Shown: positions 26,565 to 34,544, counted from the stretch's first letter. The stretch: 64,000 nucleotides of DNA from JANMDN01 sp031376285 (GCA_031376285.1 JANMDN010000086.1:1-64000); one strand, 5' to 3'. Numbers and translations are program-made. The notes: a model not told the origin generated them from the letters alone.

Positions 26565-26924
26565 GTGAGCACGAATCCCCGCTCCGAGCGAGAGGCCCAA
26601 CGGGAGGTGCTGCGCGATGCGCTGCTCTCGCTGACCTCAGGCTCCAAGCAGACCGACTCCGCGGTTGACGATGTGCTCCGAGCGATCGACGTCTACATCG
26701 ATCGAAATGCCTCGGAACCGACCTCGTCTCGCGAGCCGCCTGTGGCGAACTTCGACGACCGCAATGAGCGAAACGAGATCCGCTGGGCGACATGGCTCGT
26801 CGTCGGCGGCGCCGTGGTCGCGACCATCGCGGTGGCGTTCCTCATCAGCGGCGGCGGCTGGCCGACGGGCCTCGCGGTGCTCGCCGTCTGGATCGCCGCG
26901 CTCTTCGCGCTCACCCAAACCTAG
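26565..26924 (+). CDS. small membrane protein, unknown function
   Basis: 119 aa. A charged, helical cytoplasmic N terminus (about 80 residues, REVLRDALLSL, VDDVLRAIDVYID) is followed by two transmembrane helices (ATWLVVGGAVVATIAVAFLI and TGLAVLAVWIAALFAL) separated by a short Gly-rich turn. No family recognised. GTG 26565 has no ribosome site, but a TACGAT hexamer ends 5 nt before it, so a leaderless transcript is plausible. It is divergent from purD. Confidence 0.55.
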   Translation: MSTNPRSEREAQREVLRDALLSLTSGSKQTDSAVDDVLRAIDVYIDRNASEPTSSREPPVANFDDRNERNEIRWATWLVVGGAVVATIAVAFLISGGGWPTGLAVLAVWIAALFALTQT

Positions 26925-27365
26925 TGTCCTGATTCAGTAATTCGTGGTCGGTTTGGCGGCTGCGACCCGTCGCAGCGCGGCGTCCTTGGTCCCCGAATAT
27001 TCGATATGCAGGGAACACCGCGTCCTCCTGCGGGTCGGCTTGAGCCGACGCAGACGGTGCGCACCTGGCGGTGCGTCCACCTGTGCTCGGCCTCGCTCGC
27101 CAAAACTGCCCACGAACTTCGACTCACGACACTCGGTCGAGCCTGCATCTCATCCCGGTCCCGACCCAATCTCGACACAGACTCGACACAGTCTCGACCC
27201 ATCTGTCGCCGACGCCGACCGACGTTCGGCCGTTACCCTAAACCGTGGGTGGTGGTCCGGGGTGGCCCCGATCCGAACTCGGGCCAGCGCCGTGCCGGCG
27301 ACCATCCTGGAACGCCTGAGGTCTGGTCCCGCCGCCGGTCGAACTGGGCGGTCCGACTGTTGGGC
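26925..27365. other. 441-bp intergenic region without a gene
   Basis: No credible coding frame or tRNA. It contains a small hairpin GTCGGCTTGAGCCGAC near 27036, a short direct repeat CTCGACACAG near 27172-27192, and one copy of the 23-bp element (27247-27269) about 100 bp after the purA stop. The rest shows nothing I can name. Confidence 0.5.
27247..27269 (-). repeat. 23-bp dispersed element, copy A
   Basis: On the minus strand (purA orientation) it begins GGGGCCACCCCGG and ends ACCACCACCC; identical over 23 bp to the copies at 50095-50117 and 52491-52513. It lies about 100 bp beyond the purA stop. Confidence 0.85.
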
Positions 27366-28649
27366 CTACAATTCGACGTAGTCGATGACCTGGTGGCGTC
27401 CTTGTCCGGTGCCAATGAGGGTGATTGGCACGTCGAGACGGTCGCTGATCAGCTCGAGGTAGGAGCGCGCCGCGCCGGGCAGCTCGTCGAGGACCGTGCA
27501 ACCGGTGAGATCCTCGTCCCAGCCGGGAAGTTCCTCGAACACCGGCTTGCAGCCGTGGAAGTCACTCTGGTTCCACGGGAAGTTCTCGAGACGCCGGCCA
27601 TCGCGGGTCTCATACGCGACGCACACCGCAATGCGCTCGAAGCCGGACAGGACGTCGAGCTTCGTGAGCGCGAGCTGGTCAATTCCACTCAGACGAACCG
27701 CGTAGCGCAGCGCGACGAGGTCGATCCATCCGCAACGCCGCTGGCGGCCGGTGGTCGTCCCGAACTCGTTTCCTCGTTCGAGCATCTGGCGGCCGCTGTC
27801 GTCATCGAGCTCGGTTGGGAACGGTCCCTCTCCGACGCGCGTCGCGTAGGCCTTGCTCACGCCGAGAACCTGGTCGATGCGCCCCGGACCCACGCCGATG
27901 CCGGTACAGGCAGCACCGGCAATCGGGCTCGATGAGGTCACGAACGGGTAGGTCCCGTGATCGATGTCGAGCATCGTGCCCTGGGCACCTTCGAAGAGTA
28001 CGCGTTTGCCGGCCCGAAGTGCCTCGTCCACGAGGAGCGACGTGTCCGTGATGAACGGGGTCAGGCGCTCCGCGTATTGGAGCACTCCCGCCGCGACGAT
28101 TTCGGCGTCGAGCGCCCCGAGGCCGTAGACCGTGGTCAAGATCGGGTTCTTGTGCTCCAGCGCGATCCGGATCTTTCGCACGAGGATGCTCTCGTCGAGG
28201 AGATCCTGAGCGCGGATGCCGATCCGCGCCGCCTTGTCCTGGTAGCAGGGGCCGATTCCCCGTCCCGTGGTGCCGATCGAGAAGCGCCCGAGCTTTTGTT
28301 CGGCCGCGCCATCGAGGGTGACGTGGTAGGGCATGATCAGGTGAGCGTTCGCCGAGACCCTCAGGTTGTCGACCGCGACGCCCCGACGCTCGAGGTCGTC
28401 AAGTTCCGAGCACAGAACCCCGGGATCGACGACCACGCCGTTTCCGATCAGGCACAGCGTCCCTGGGTAGAGGATGCCCGACGGGATCAGGTGGAGCTTG
28501 TAGACCTCGTTGTCGGCAACGATCGTATGCCCGGCGTTGTTGCCGCCTTGGAAACGGGCGACGATGTCGCTTCGCTCCGCGAGGAGGTCGACGACCTTGC
28601 CTTTACCTTCGTCGCCCCATTGGGCGCCGATCACCACGATTGCCGGCAC
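27366..28649 (-). CDS. purA: adenylosuccinate synthetase
   Basis: GTP-dependent first step from IMP to AMP. 427 aa from GTG 28649, preceded by AGGA. Motifs: GAQWGDEGKGKVVDLL (P-loop), QGGNNAGHT (catalytic His), SSPIAGAACTGIGVGP and GRQRRCGWIDLVALRYA. It lies 92 bp after dnaB, separate from the main purine operon, and is probably read through from the rpsF-dnaB unit. Confidence 0.97.
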   Translation of the reverse strand: MPAIVVIGAQWGDEGKGKVVDLLAERSDIVARFQGGNNAGHTIVADNEVYKLHLIPSGILYPGTLCLIGNGVVVDPGVLCSELDDLERRGVAVDNLRVSANAHLIMPYHVTLDGAAEQKLGRFSIGTTGRGIGPCYQDKAARIGIRAQDLLDESILVRKIRIALEHKNPILTTVYGLGALDAEIVAAGVLQYAERLTPFITDTSLLVDEALRAGKRVLFEGAQGTMLDIDHGTYPFVTSSSPIAGAACTGIGVGPGRIDQVLGVSKAYATRVGEGPFPTELDDDSGRQMLERGNEFGTTTGRQRRCGWIDLVALRYAVRLSGIDQLALTKLDVLSGFERIAVCVAYETRDGRRLENFPWNQSDFHGCKPVFEELPGWDEDLTGCTVLDELPGAARSYLELISDRLDVPITLIGTGQGRHQVIDYVEL

Positions 28650-28740
28650 GAGTGTCCTGTCTGAGAAGTGTCCAGATGTATCCAGAGGCCCGACGCCTCG
28701 GATGGTCCCGCGAGTGTCCTGAGGGCCACCGCGTTGTGGG

Positions 28741-30120
28741 TTAACCGCCCTCTCGGGCGAGGTTCCCGAATCGCGCGTAGGTCCCCTCGAAGGCGAGCCG
28801 CGCGCGGTCGGTCGGTCCATTTCGGTTCTTGGCGACCATGACTTCTGCGATGCCCTTCTGGTCGCTGTCCTTGTTGTAGTACTCGTCGCGGTAGATGAGG
28901 AGCGCCAGGTCGGCGTCCTGTTCGATCGCCCCGGACTCACGGAGGTCCGAGAGCAACGGCCGTTTGTCGGGGCGGCTCTCGGGACCGCGGTTCAGCTGGG
29001 AAAGGCAGATGACCGGGACGTCGAGATCGCGGGCGAGGAGTTTGAGTCCACGCGAGATGTTGGAGATCTCTTGCACGCGGTTCTCCTCGCGCGATCCCCG
29101 TCGAGTGTCGGAGTCCATCAGCTGGATGTAGTCGATGACCACCAGATCAAGCCCTTCGCGGGCTTTCAGGCGTCGGGCTTTGGTACGAATTTCGCCCACG
29201 GTGATGCCAGCCGACTCGTCGATGTAGAGCTTCGCCCGGCTGAGCTTGTCGGCAGCCTGGGTGACGCGAGGCCAGTCGGCCGCCGAGAGGCGACCGGTAC
29301 GCATCCGAGTCGAGTCGATCATCCCTTCGGCCGAGATGAGGCGCTGGATGAGGTCATCCCCGCTCATCTCGAGGCTGAAGATCGCGACGGTCTTTCCCTG
29401 ATTGATCGCCGCGTTCTGGGCCATGCCAAGGGCGAGGGCGGTCTTTCCCATCGACGGTCGCGCGGCGATAATGACCAGGTTCGCCGGTCGAAAACCACCC
29501 GTGATTCGGTCGAGGTCGAGGAAGCCAGACGACAGGCCGGTGATATCGGAGCCTCGCTCGAACGCCTCGGTCAGGTTCTGCACCGTCCGCATCGCAAGGT
29601 CGCGTGAATGGATTAGCCCGCCCCGGACTTGGCGTTGCATCAGCCCGTAGACGAGATCCTCAGCGCGTACGAGCAGGTCATCCGTGTCGGCCTGTCGCTG
29701 GGAGACCATCGTCTCGATGTCCTGCCCAACGCGCAGGAGGCGACGAAGCGTCGCGGACTCGCGGACAAGACCAGCGTAGGAGCGGTAGCTGGCCGCGATA
29801 AAGGGTGTCGACAGCAGGTCATGGACGCGGACGCGCCCCCCGACAACGTCAAGGTCCCCAGCACGCTCGAGCCGGTCGATGACCGTCAGCGGTTCGACTG
29901 GCTCGCCGCCAGCATCCAACGACACGATTGCCTGGAAAATTCGGCGGTGGCCCTCGTCGTAGAAATCGTCGCCGACCAGCATCGCCAACGTTTCGGCCAC
30001 GTTCCCCGGGTTCGCCATGAGCGCCGCGAGCAGATGCTCCTCGGCCTCGCGGTTCTGCGGGGGCGGGACGTGCTGCGTGCTCACGCTCTGCTGCCCGCGG
30101 CTGGGCGCCGCGGAAGACAA
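28741..30120 (-). CDS. dnaB: replicative DNA helicase
   Basis: Hexameric 5'-3' helicase of the replication fork, 459 aa. N-terminal helicase-loader domain (NREAEEHLLAALMANPG), RecA-like core with ARPSMGKTALALGM (Walker A), FSLEMSGDDLIQRLIS, DLVVIDYIQLM (Walker B) and CLSQLNRGPESRPDKRP. No intein is present. TTG 30120 is chosen because GAGGAG at the end of rplI sits just before it; GTG 30084 is an alternative start. Confidence 0.95.
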   Translation of the reverse strand: MSSAAPSRGQQSVSTQHVPPPQNREAEEHLLAALMANPGNVAETLAMLVGDDFYDEGHRRIFQAIVSLDAGGEPVEPLTVIDRLERAGDLDVVGGRVRVHDLLSTPFIAASYRSYAGLVRESATLRRLLRVGQDIETMVSQRQADTDDLLVRAEDLVYGLMQRQVRGGLIHSRDLAMRTVQNLTEAFERGSDITGLSSGFLDLDRITGGFRPANLVIIAARPSMGKTALALGMAQNAAINQGKTVAIFSLEMSGDDLIQRLISAEGMIDSTRMRTGRLSAADWPRVTQAADKLSRAKLYIDESAGITVGEIRTKARRLKAREGLDLVVIDYIQLMDSDTRRGSREENRVQEISNISRGLKLLARDLDVPVICLSQLNRGPESRPDKRPLLSDLRESGAIEQDADLALLIYRDEYYNKDSDQKGIAEVMVAKNRNGPTDRARLAFEGTYARFGNLAREGG

Positions 30121-30121
30121 A

Positions 30122-30577
30122 TCACTCCTCGTGCAGCGGGCTAACGAGCGTCTTGACCTCGGCGGTCACGCCGGACCGAACGACAACCGGAACGGTATAG
30201 GTGCCCGTTGTCCGAATCGGAGGGTCGACGGTGATGTCCTTGCGATCGATGCGCACACCACGGGCCGCGAAGATGGCATCCGAGACGTCCGCCGCCGTGA
30301 TCGAACCGAACAGTCGGCCGTCCCCACCCGCTTTGGCCTTCAAGGTGAGGATCGTGCGAGCCAGCAGATCGCGCAGCTCGAAGGCTTCCGACTCGGCCCG
30401 AGCGGCCGCATTACGCCGCGCGGATTCTTGGCGCTCGACCTGGGCGACGAGCCCTGGCGTGGCGACTTCCGCGAGCTTCCGGGGACCCAGGTAGTTGCGC
30501 ATGTAGCCACGGGGCACGGTCACGACCGCACCTGCTGAACCGAGCCCTGCCACGTCTTGGAGAAGAATTGCTTGCAT
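30122..30577 (-). CDS. rplI: 50S ribosomal protein L9
   Basis: About 151 aa, binding 23S rRNA at the base of the L1 stalk. MQAILLQDVAGLGSAGAVV and VPRGYMRNYLGPRKLAEVAT are the L9 signature; a long connecting helix and the C-terminal domain GRLFGSITAADVSDAI follow. ATG 30577 is preferred; the frame opens with TTG 30583 two codons earlier. It follows ssb by 20 bp and precedes dnaB; the rpsR gene often found before it is absent. Confidence 0.95.
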   Translation of the reverse strand: MQAILLQDVAGLGSAGAVVTVPRGYMRNYLGPRKLAEVATPGLVAQVERQESARRNAAARAESEAFELRDLLARTILTLKAKAGGDGRLFGSITAADVSDAIFAARGVRIDRKDITVDPPIRTTGTYTVPVVVRSGVTAEVKTLVSPLHEE

Positions 30578-30597
30578 CGTCAAACAGCCTTGGTCGT

Positions 30598-31059
30598 CTA
30601 GAAGGGAATGTCGTCGTCATCGATCGTCGCGGCCGGGGTGCTTGGTCGCAGGTCGGTCGTATCGACCGGGAGATCGCCGCTCGCCGCGGCCGGCTGGGAC
30701 CATCCGGCCCCGTCACCGCTCGTCTCACGAGAGTCGAGAAAGAAGATGTCGTTGGCTGTCACCTCGACGGACTGGCGGCGCGTGCCGTCCTGGGCCTGCC
30801 ATTCGCGCCAGGTGAGGCGACCGTCGACGCCGACTCGCCGGCCCTTTGCCAGATAGGTCGAGGCCGTCTCGGCCTGTCGACCGAACACGGAGATGTCGAA
30901 GTAGTTCGGCTTGTCGGTCCAGTTGCCGGTCTCGTCGCGACCCCGGCTCGTCACCGCGAGTCGGATGCTGCAGATCGGGTCGCCCGACGGCGTCCGACGG
31001 AGTTCTGGGTCGCGGGTCAGGCGCCCGACGAGCGTGACGCGATTCAGGTCAGCAGGCAT
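30598..31059 (-). CDS. ssb: single-stranded DNA-binding protein
   Basis: 153 aa. OB-fold starting LNRVTLVGRLTRDPELR, with NYFDISVFGRQAETASTYL and VGVDGRLTWREWQ. A Gly/Ser/Pro linker leads to the acidic tip DDDDIPF used to recruit partner proteins. It sits between rpsF and rplI, the common bacterial order minus rpsR. Confidence 0.96.
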   Translation of the reverse strand: MPADLNRVTLVGRLTRDPELRRTPSGDPICSIRLAVTSRGRDETGNWTDKPNYFDISVFGRQAETASTYLAKGRRVGVDGRLTWREWQAQDGTRRQSVEVTANDIFFLDSRETSGDGAGWSQPAAASGDLPVDTTDLRPSTPAATIDDDDIPF

Positions 31060-31068
31060 TGGACCGCG

Positions 31069-31527
31069 CTACCGGGGACGCCGGCGGCCGCCACGCGGGC
31101 CACCACGAGGACGAGCTTCAGGGTCGGGTCGCTCGTCGACCGGAGCTGGAGCGCCTTGAACGAGCGCCAACTCGGCTTGAGAACGGCTGAGCTTGATCCG
31201 TCGCGAGCGCAGCACGACGTCCTTGCTGATCGTCAGCACACGTTCGACCTCGTCGAGTGCCGCCGCTGATGCCTTGCAGGTGAGGATGACGAACATACCG
31301 TCGGCCTGCTTTGCCATCGGGTAAGCGATCTTCCGCCGGCCCCAGTCGTTGACGTGATCAACGCTGCCGCCGTCATCCACGATGATCTTGCGGACGCGTT
31401 CCACGATCTCCTCGTGGAGCTCCCCCGGGACATCGGGGTTCAGGATCAACATGAGTTCGTAGGCGGTGATGCCGGCCTCCTTGGCGGATCGTTTCGGGTC
31501 GCCGGGTCGAGCGTGCGCACGGCGCAT
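31069..31527 (-). CDS. rpsF: 30S ribosomal protein S6
   Basis: S6 pattern: TAYELMLILNPDV, DWGRRKIAYPMAKQADGMFV and VERVLTISKDVVLRSRRIKL, with a basic Gly/Arg-rich tail. The start is uncertain. The first canonical in-frame codon is ATG 31527, giving a 19-residue extension unlike S6 and only a GAGGGG 2 nt before it. A perfect AAGGAGG (31476-31482) stands 5 nt before ATC 31470, exactly where S6 proteins normally begin (M-x-x-YELM), suggesting a rare ATC start or a sequence error. A -10-like TATACT lies at 31548-31553. Confidence 0.9.
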   Translation of the reverse strand: MRRAHARPGDPKRSAKEAGITAYELMLILNPDVPGELHEEIVERVRKIIVDDGGSVDHVNDWGRRKIAYPMAKQADGMFVILTCKASAAALDEVERVLTISKDVVLRSRRIKLSRSQAELALVQGAPAPVDERPDPEARPRGGPRGGRRRPR

Positions 31528-31547
31528 CGCCCCTCGGCAAGCGGGAG

Positions 31548-31553
31548 AGTATA
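31548..31553 (-). promoter_or_regulatory. putative -10 box of the rpsF-ssb-rplI-dnaB unit
   Basis: TATACT on the minus strand, the best -10 match in the region; transcription would start near 31541. No clear -35 hexamer is seen at 16-18 bp. It lies between rpsF and the divergent 31733 gene. Confidence 0.45.
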
Positions 31554-31694
31554 ACAACGGCCTCGCCTCGACTGTGTCCGGGGTGCCTGGTAGCGCGTCA
31601 ACTCTGTCACGACTTCGTGTCGGCGTGGCTGGCTCTTGGTCGACCACGCGGCGCCCCGCCAGGCGCGAGGGATCGCACGGACGCTGCGGCGTAC

Positions 31695-31736
31695 TACAAT
31701 CGACCGATGACGCGACCTGGGAGAAGCGCCCGATGA
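31695..31736 (+). promoter_or_regulatory. possible leaderless mini-ORF leader of the 31733 gene
   Basis: A -10-like TACAAT at 31695-31700 would start transcription at about ATG 31707, opening a nine-residue peptide (MTRPGRSAR) whose TGA overlaps ATG 31733 by 4 bp. This is inferred purely from spacing. Confidence 0.3.
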
Positions 31737-31996
31737 AGTGGCTTCGACGAAGGTTGATCGCCGTCGTGACCGCAGCGGGTGTCGGAGCAATCGCCGCCGT
31801 CTTGCGTCGGCGCGGTCGCAACCTGGTGAGCACCGAACCGTCCGATCTCGCGACACACGACGAGGGTTCTCTACCCGGACCGGCTGCCCCGATTCCACCC
31901 GACGCGCAGGCGGCAATCGACGAGGCGCGCGACCGACTCCGCGCGAGAGCGGAAGCCCTTCGGCAGGAAATCGACGGGGATCCGGATCCGACTTAA
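31733..31996 (+). CDS. small membrane-anchored protein, unknown
   Basis: 87 aa: a basic N terminus (MKWLRRR), one hydrophobic helix (LIAVVTAAGVGAIAAVL), an RRRGR stop-transfer, a Pro-rich spacer and a charged helix (DEARDRLRARAEALRQEID). No family recognised. GAGAAG lies about 7 nt upstream. A nine-codon frame, ATG 31707 to TGA 31734-31736, ends in an ATGA overlap with this start, and TACAAT (31695-31700) precedes that ATG by 6 nt. Confidence 0.55.
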   Translation: MKWLRRRLIAVVTAAGVGAIAAVLRRRGRNLVSTEPSDLATHDEGSLPGPAAPIPPDAQAAIDEARDRLRARAEALRQEIDGDPDPT

Positions 31997-32030
31997 CGCA
32001 CGCGCCTCCACGGCCGCCACGGCGGCCGCG

Positions 32031-32822
32031 GTGGCAACGCTCGCGGGCTCGCCAGCGGTCTCGGCGACCCCACCGCAGGCCCGCTTCCAGGTCGTGGGGG
32101 ACTGGGGCTACGGCTCATCGGCTCAGCAGGCGATCGCGGAGCGCATGTGCGAGCGCCAGCGGAGCCGGCCGGTCGACTTCATCCTCACGACCGGGGACAA
32201 CTTCTATCGTCCGAATGGCACGGCCACCGAGGCGAACTTCTACCAGCCTCAGGCATGCCTGATCGAGGCCGGAACTCGGTGGCGAGCGGCCTGGGGAAAC
32301 CATGACCTGGGCGGGACCTCGACCGCCGAGGTCCTCGGGGCCTCGTCACGCTGGTACCGGTTCAGGGCCGGCCCGGCGATCGTCGTCGTGCTCGACGCGA
32401 ACCTTCCGACCGACGCGAACCAGCTCGCGTTCATGCGGCGTGCGATTCCGAAGGCGTGGCCTGGACCGGTCGTCGTCGCGTTTCATCAGCCCTTGCGGAG
32501 CGGCGGGTTGCATCGTCCGAGCCGTGCCCAGCAAGCTGCCTGGGAGCCCCTGCTGCGGGCGCGCGGGGTCGACCTCATCCTGCAGGGCCACAACCACGCC
32601 TACGAGCGGCTCCTCGTCGGCGGGATCCGTCACATCACCACGGGGGGTGGGGGCGCGCCGCTCTACCCTTGCCTCTACCCGGTGGCTGGCCTCGAACGCT
32701 GCGAGGTCGTCTTTCATTTCTTGGAGGTCACGGTGACGCCCCGCGCCCTCGACGTGGCGGTGATCGACGCCGATGGGAATCGGATCGATCGTGTTCGGGT
32801 TGCCGTCAAGCGGTCCGAGTAG
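32031..32822 (+). CDS. secreted metallophosphoesterase, acid phosphatase-like
   Basis: 263 aa from GTG 32031. The dimetal motifs occur in purple/tartrate-resistant acid phosphatase style: VVGDWGYGSS, TTGDNFYRPN, WGNHDLG, AFHQPL and QGHNHAYERLL, with ITTGGGG near the end. The short Ala/Ser-rich N terminus probably acts as a signal peptide; the same frame stays open upstream without an ATG/GTG/TTG, so the true start may be slightly different. Likely hydrolyses phosphate esters outside the cell. Confidence 0.8.
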   Translation: MATLAGSPAVSATPPQARFQVVGDWGYGSSAQQAIAERMCERQRSRPVDFILTTGDNFYRPNGTATEANFYQPQACLIEAGTRWRAAWGNHDLGGTSTAEVLGASSRWYRFRAGPAIVVVLDANLPTDANQLAFMRRAIPKAWPGPVVVAFHQPLRSGGLHRPSRAQQAAWEPLLRARGVDLILQGHNHAYERLLVGGIRHITTGGGGAPLYPCLYPVAGLERCEVVFHFLEVTVTPRALDVAVIDADGNRIDRVRVAVKRSE

Positions 32823-32850
32823 CCAGGCGTCGCGGCGCCCGGCGACCGAA

Positions 32851-33516
32851 CTACAACCGCACGGCGTCGGCCGCGGCCTCCGCCCAGCTCACCGCAACGC
32901 GGAGGCTCAACGTGGCCATTGCCGCCGTCACCTGCTGGCATTGGCGCTGGCTCGCCCCCGTCTTGGCCAGCGCATCTTCGAGTGCACGCTCAAGTGCAAG
33001 GCTGCCCGTAAGCGCCAGCTCGGCGGACGAACCGGCCAGGCCATGCGCTCGTCCGTAGTTACTCGCCTGCTCGAGGGCGACGCTGAGGGTCCCTGCCGCA
33101 AACGCATCCGCCAGCGTGTCGAGCCACGCGAGCACCGTTGCACGCCGTTCGTTCTCGGCCAACCGCCTGAACTCGGACAATGGTTGACCTTCGAGGTGCT
33201 GCTCGATGGTGCCCAGCACGGTTTCTGCGGCCCCACGGATCGCATGCGCAAGCGACGGTGCCGGCTCGAGACGGAAGGCGGCCCGACGCGGAAGCGGCGT
33301 AGCGTTGCCCGGCTGGTTGGCCAGCCAATCACGAAGACCCTCTGGATTGAAGCGTCGATGGCCCCCGGCTGTTCGGACATGGGGGATTCGTCCTTCGCTT
33401 GCCCAGACCCGAAGCGTGCTCGTGCTGACACCGAGCGCGCGTGCGGCCGCCGAGATGGAAACCCACGGACCTTCACTGCGCCGCGGGCGTCCTCCCTCCG
33501 AATATGCGCTAGCCAT
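32851..33516 (-). CDS. HTH (MerR/BldC-like) DNA-binding protein, paralogue 2
   Basis: 221 aa. HTH at about 18-66: VSISAAARALGVSTSTLRVW then GRIPHVRTAGGHRRF, the winged-helix pattern of MerR/excisionase proteins, followed by a largely helical C-terminal domain without recognised effector motifs. ATG 33516 lies inside the last codons of the upstream paralogue (8-bp overlap), so both are cotranslated. The pair shares the HTH and general layout, suggesting a duplication. Confidence 0.75.
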   Translation of the reverse strand: MASAYSEGGRPRRSEGPWVSISAAARALGVSTSTLRVWASEGRIPHVRTAGGHRRFNPEGLRDWLANQPGNATPLPRRAAFRLEPAPSLAHAIRGAAETVLGTIEQHLEGQPLSEFRRLAENERRATVLAWLDTLADAFAAGTLSVALEQASNYGRAHGLAGSSAELALTGSLALERALEDALAKTGASQRQCQQVTAAMATLSLRVAVSWAEAAADAVRL

Positions 33517-34216
33517 CAGCAGCTCGCCGCCTGGCCTGAAGGCCTTCCGCCATTCCTGACGCGACCCGAACGACGAGCCGGTCCATGGTGCGCTGCAGCG
33601 AGCGAAGTTCAGCGGTCGGGCGCCCGTCCAGCTCGGGCGCGACGACCCGATCGACGGCCCACCGCAGACAGAGGGCGTCACCGATCGGCCCTTCTCCCGG
33701 CGACCCGCTTGCCCCGTGGCGGAAGCCGTTCCATTCGGCTTCCCGGAGGTACCGGCCGAGATCCCCGGCCGCAATGCCGTGCGCAAGGCCTTCGACCTGA
33801 CTTTCGAGGCGCCCTCGGCGGCGCCTCGCACGCCGCCGTCGTGAGGAGCCCGCGCCCGGTGCATCCGCCGAATCGGCCGCGTCGAGAAGTTCCGGCACGG
33901 TCTGCCTGATTCGTTCGGCGACCTCTTCCAGGGGAAGGGTGCGCGACGCCACCAGCTCGGGCGGCCGGGCAGGCGGCTGGGGAAGCTCCGCCCCTCGTTC
34001 GGCGAGCCACTGCTCCAGGTCACTCTTCAAAAATCGCCGGTGTCCACCGGCCGTTCGTCTGTGGGGTACTTTCCCGCCCGCGGCCCATGCGCGGAGAGAG
34101 GAAGCGCTTACTCCAAGAAGACGTGCGGCAGATGACACCGACAAAAGCGTCTCGTCTTGGCGTCCGGGACTGCTCAAGGATTCCTCGCTATTCGTTGGCG
34201 CTGCGCTGATTCTCAC
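33509..34216 (-). CDS. HTH (MerR/BldC-like) DNA-binding protein, paralogue 1
   Basis: 235 aa. HTH: LLSVSSAARLLGVSASSLRAW then GKVPHRRTAGGHRRF, then an Arg-rich segment (SSRRRRARRRRGR) and a helical C-terminal domain. The start is uncertain: GTG 34216 lacks a ribosome site, while TTG 34177 is preceded by GAGGA. The upstream region is unusually AT-rich and contains a 24-bp dyad (34282-34305) that may be its operator. It faces away from the tRNA-Sec gene. Confidence 0.7.
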   Translation of the reverse strand: MRISAAPTNSEESLSSPGRQDETLLSVSSAARLLGVSASSLRAWAAGGKVPHRRTAGGHRRFLKSDLEQWLAERGAELPQPPARPPELVASRTLPLEEVAERIRQTVPELLDAADSADAPGAGSSRRRRARRRRGRLESQVEGLAHGIAAGDLGRYLREAEWNGFRHGASGSPGEGPIGDALCLRWAVDRVVAPELDGRPTAELRSLQRTMDRLVVRVASGMAEGLQARRRAADG

Positions 34217-34281
34217 TAAAAAGAGTCAGTTGGGGGTAGTCTATTTTGCATCGATATCCCCGATTGCCCTCACGTTCTCAT

Positions 34282-34305
34282 GGATTCATAAGACTTTATG
34301 ATTCC
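34282..34305. promoter_or_regulatory. 24-bp inverted repeat, candidate operator
   Basis: GGATTCATAA, 4-bp spacer GACT, then TTATGATTCC; 9 of 10 arm positions pair. It sits in an AT-rich island between the divergent HTH gene pair and tRNA-Sec, about 66 bp from the HTH start. MerR-type regulators bind such dyads; the binding partner is inferred. Confidence 0.45.
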
Positions 34306-34398
34306 TTAATGGGGGTCCGTTCGTCCAATTCGGCGGTTCGACGGCCCCAACGGTCGTCGCCGCTCACGGCGCCGCAGGTTTGTGCATGGTTGAACGTT

Positions 34399-34446
34399 CC
34401 CCTTCGGGGCCCGACTCCCTGTCGTTTGGGAGTAGCTTGCGCAAGC
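34399..34446 (+). other. three consecutive hairpins just upstream of tRNA-Sec
   Basis: CCCC-TTCG-GGGG (34399-34409, sharing bases at the loop edge), ACTCCC/GGGAGT around an 8-nt loop (34414-34433), and the palindrome GCTTGCGCAAGC (34435-34446). They would be in the 5' leader of the tRNA precursor if transcribed with it, or could mark the end of an upstream transcript. Confidence 0.4.
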
Positions 34447-34451
34447 AGCGG

Positions 34452-34544
34452 GGAGCGGCCGGGGCCTGGTGGCCCAACTCGTCTTCAAAACGAGCGGGGC
34501 GGGGTCCACCCCCGCCCGGTAGGTTCGATCCCTACGTCGCTCCG
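34452..34544 (+). tRNA. selC: tRNA-Sec (anticodon TCA)
   Basis: A 93-nt cloverleaf with bacterial selenocysteine features. The acceptor stem is 8 bp (GGAGCGGC with GTCGCTCC, one G-U) plus G discriminator. A D-arm with 4-nt loop (TGGT) is followed by anticodon stem CTCGT/ACGAG around loop CTTCAAA with TCA at 34485-34487, a long GC-rich variable arm, and a T-arm GTAGG-TTCGATC-CCTAC. CCA is not encoded. The tRNA would read UGA as selenocysteine with SelA, SelB and SelD, none of which is in this window. Confidence 0.9.

Noticed and set aside
34452..34544. Interpretation as tRNA-Ser
   Set aside because: The anticodon is TCA (reads UGA), the acceptor stem is 8 bp and the variable arm unusually long; serine tRNAs do not fit.
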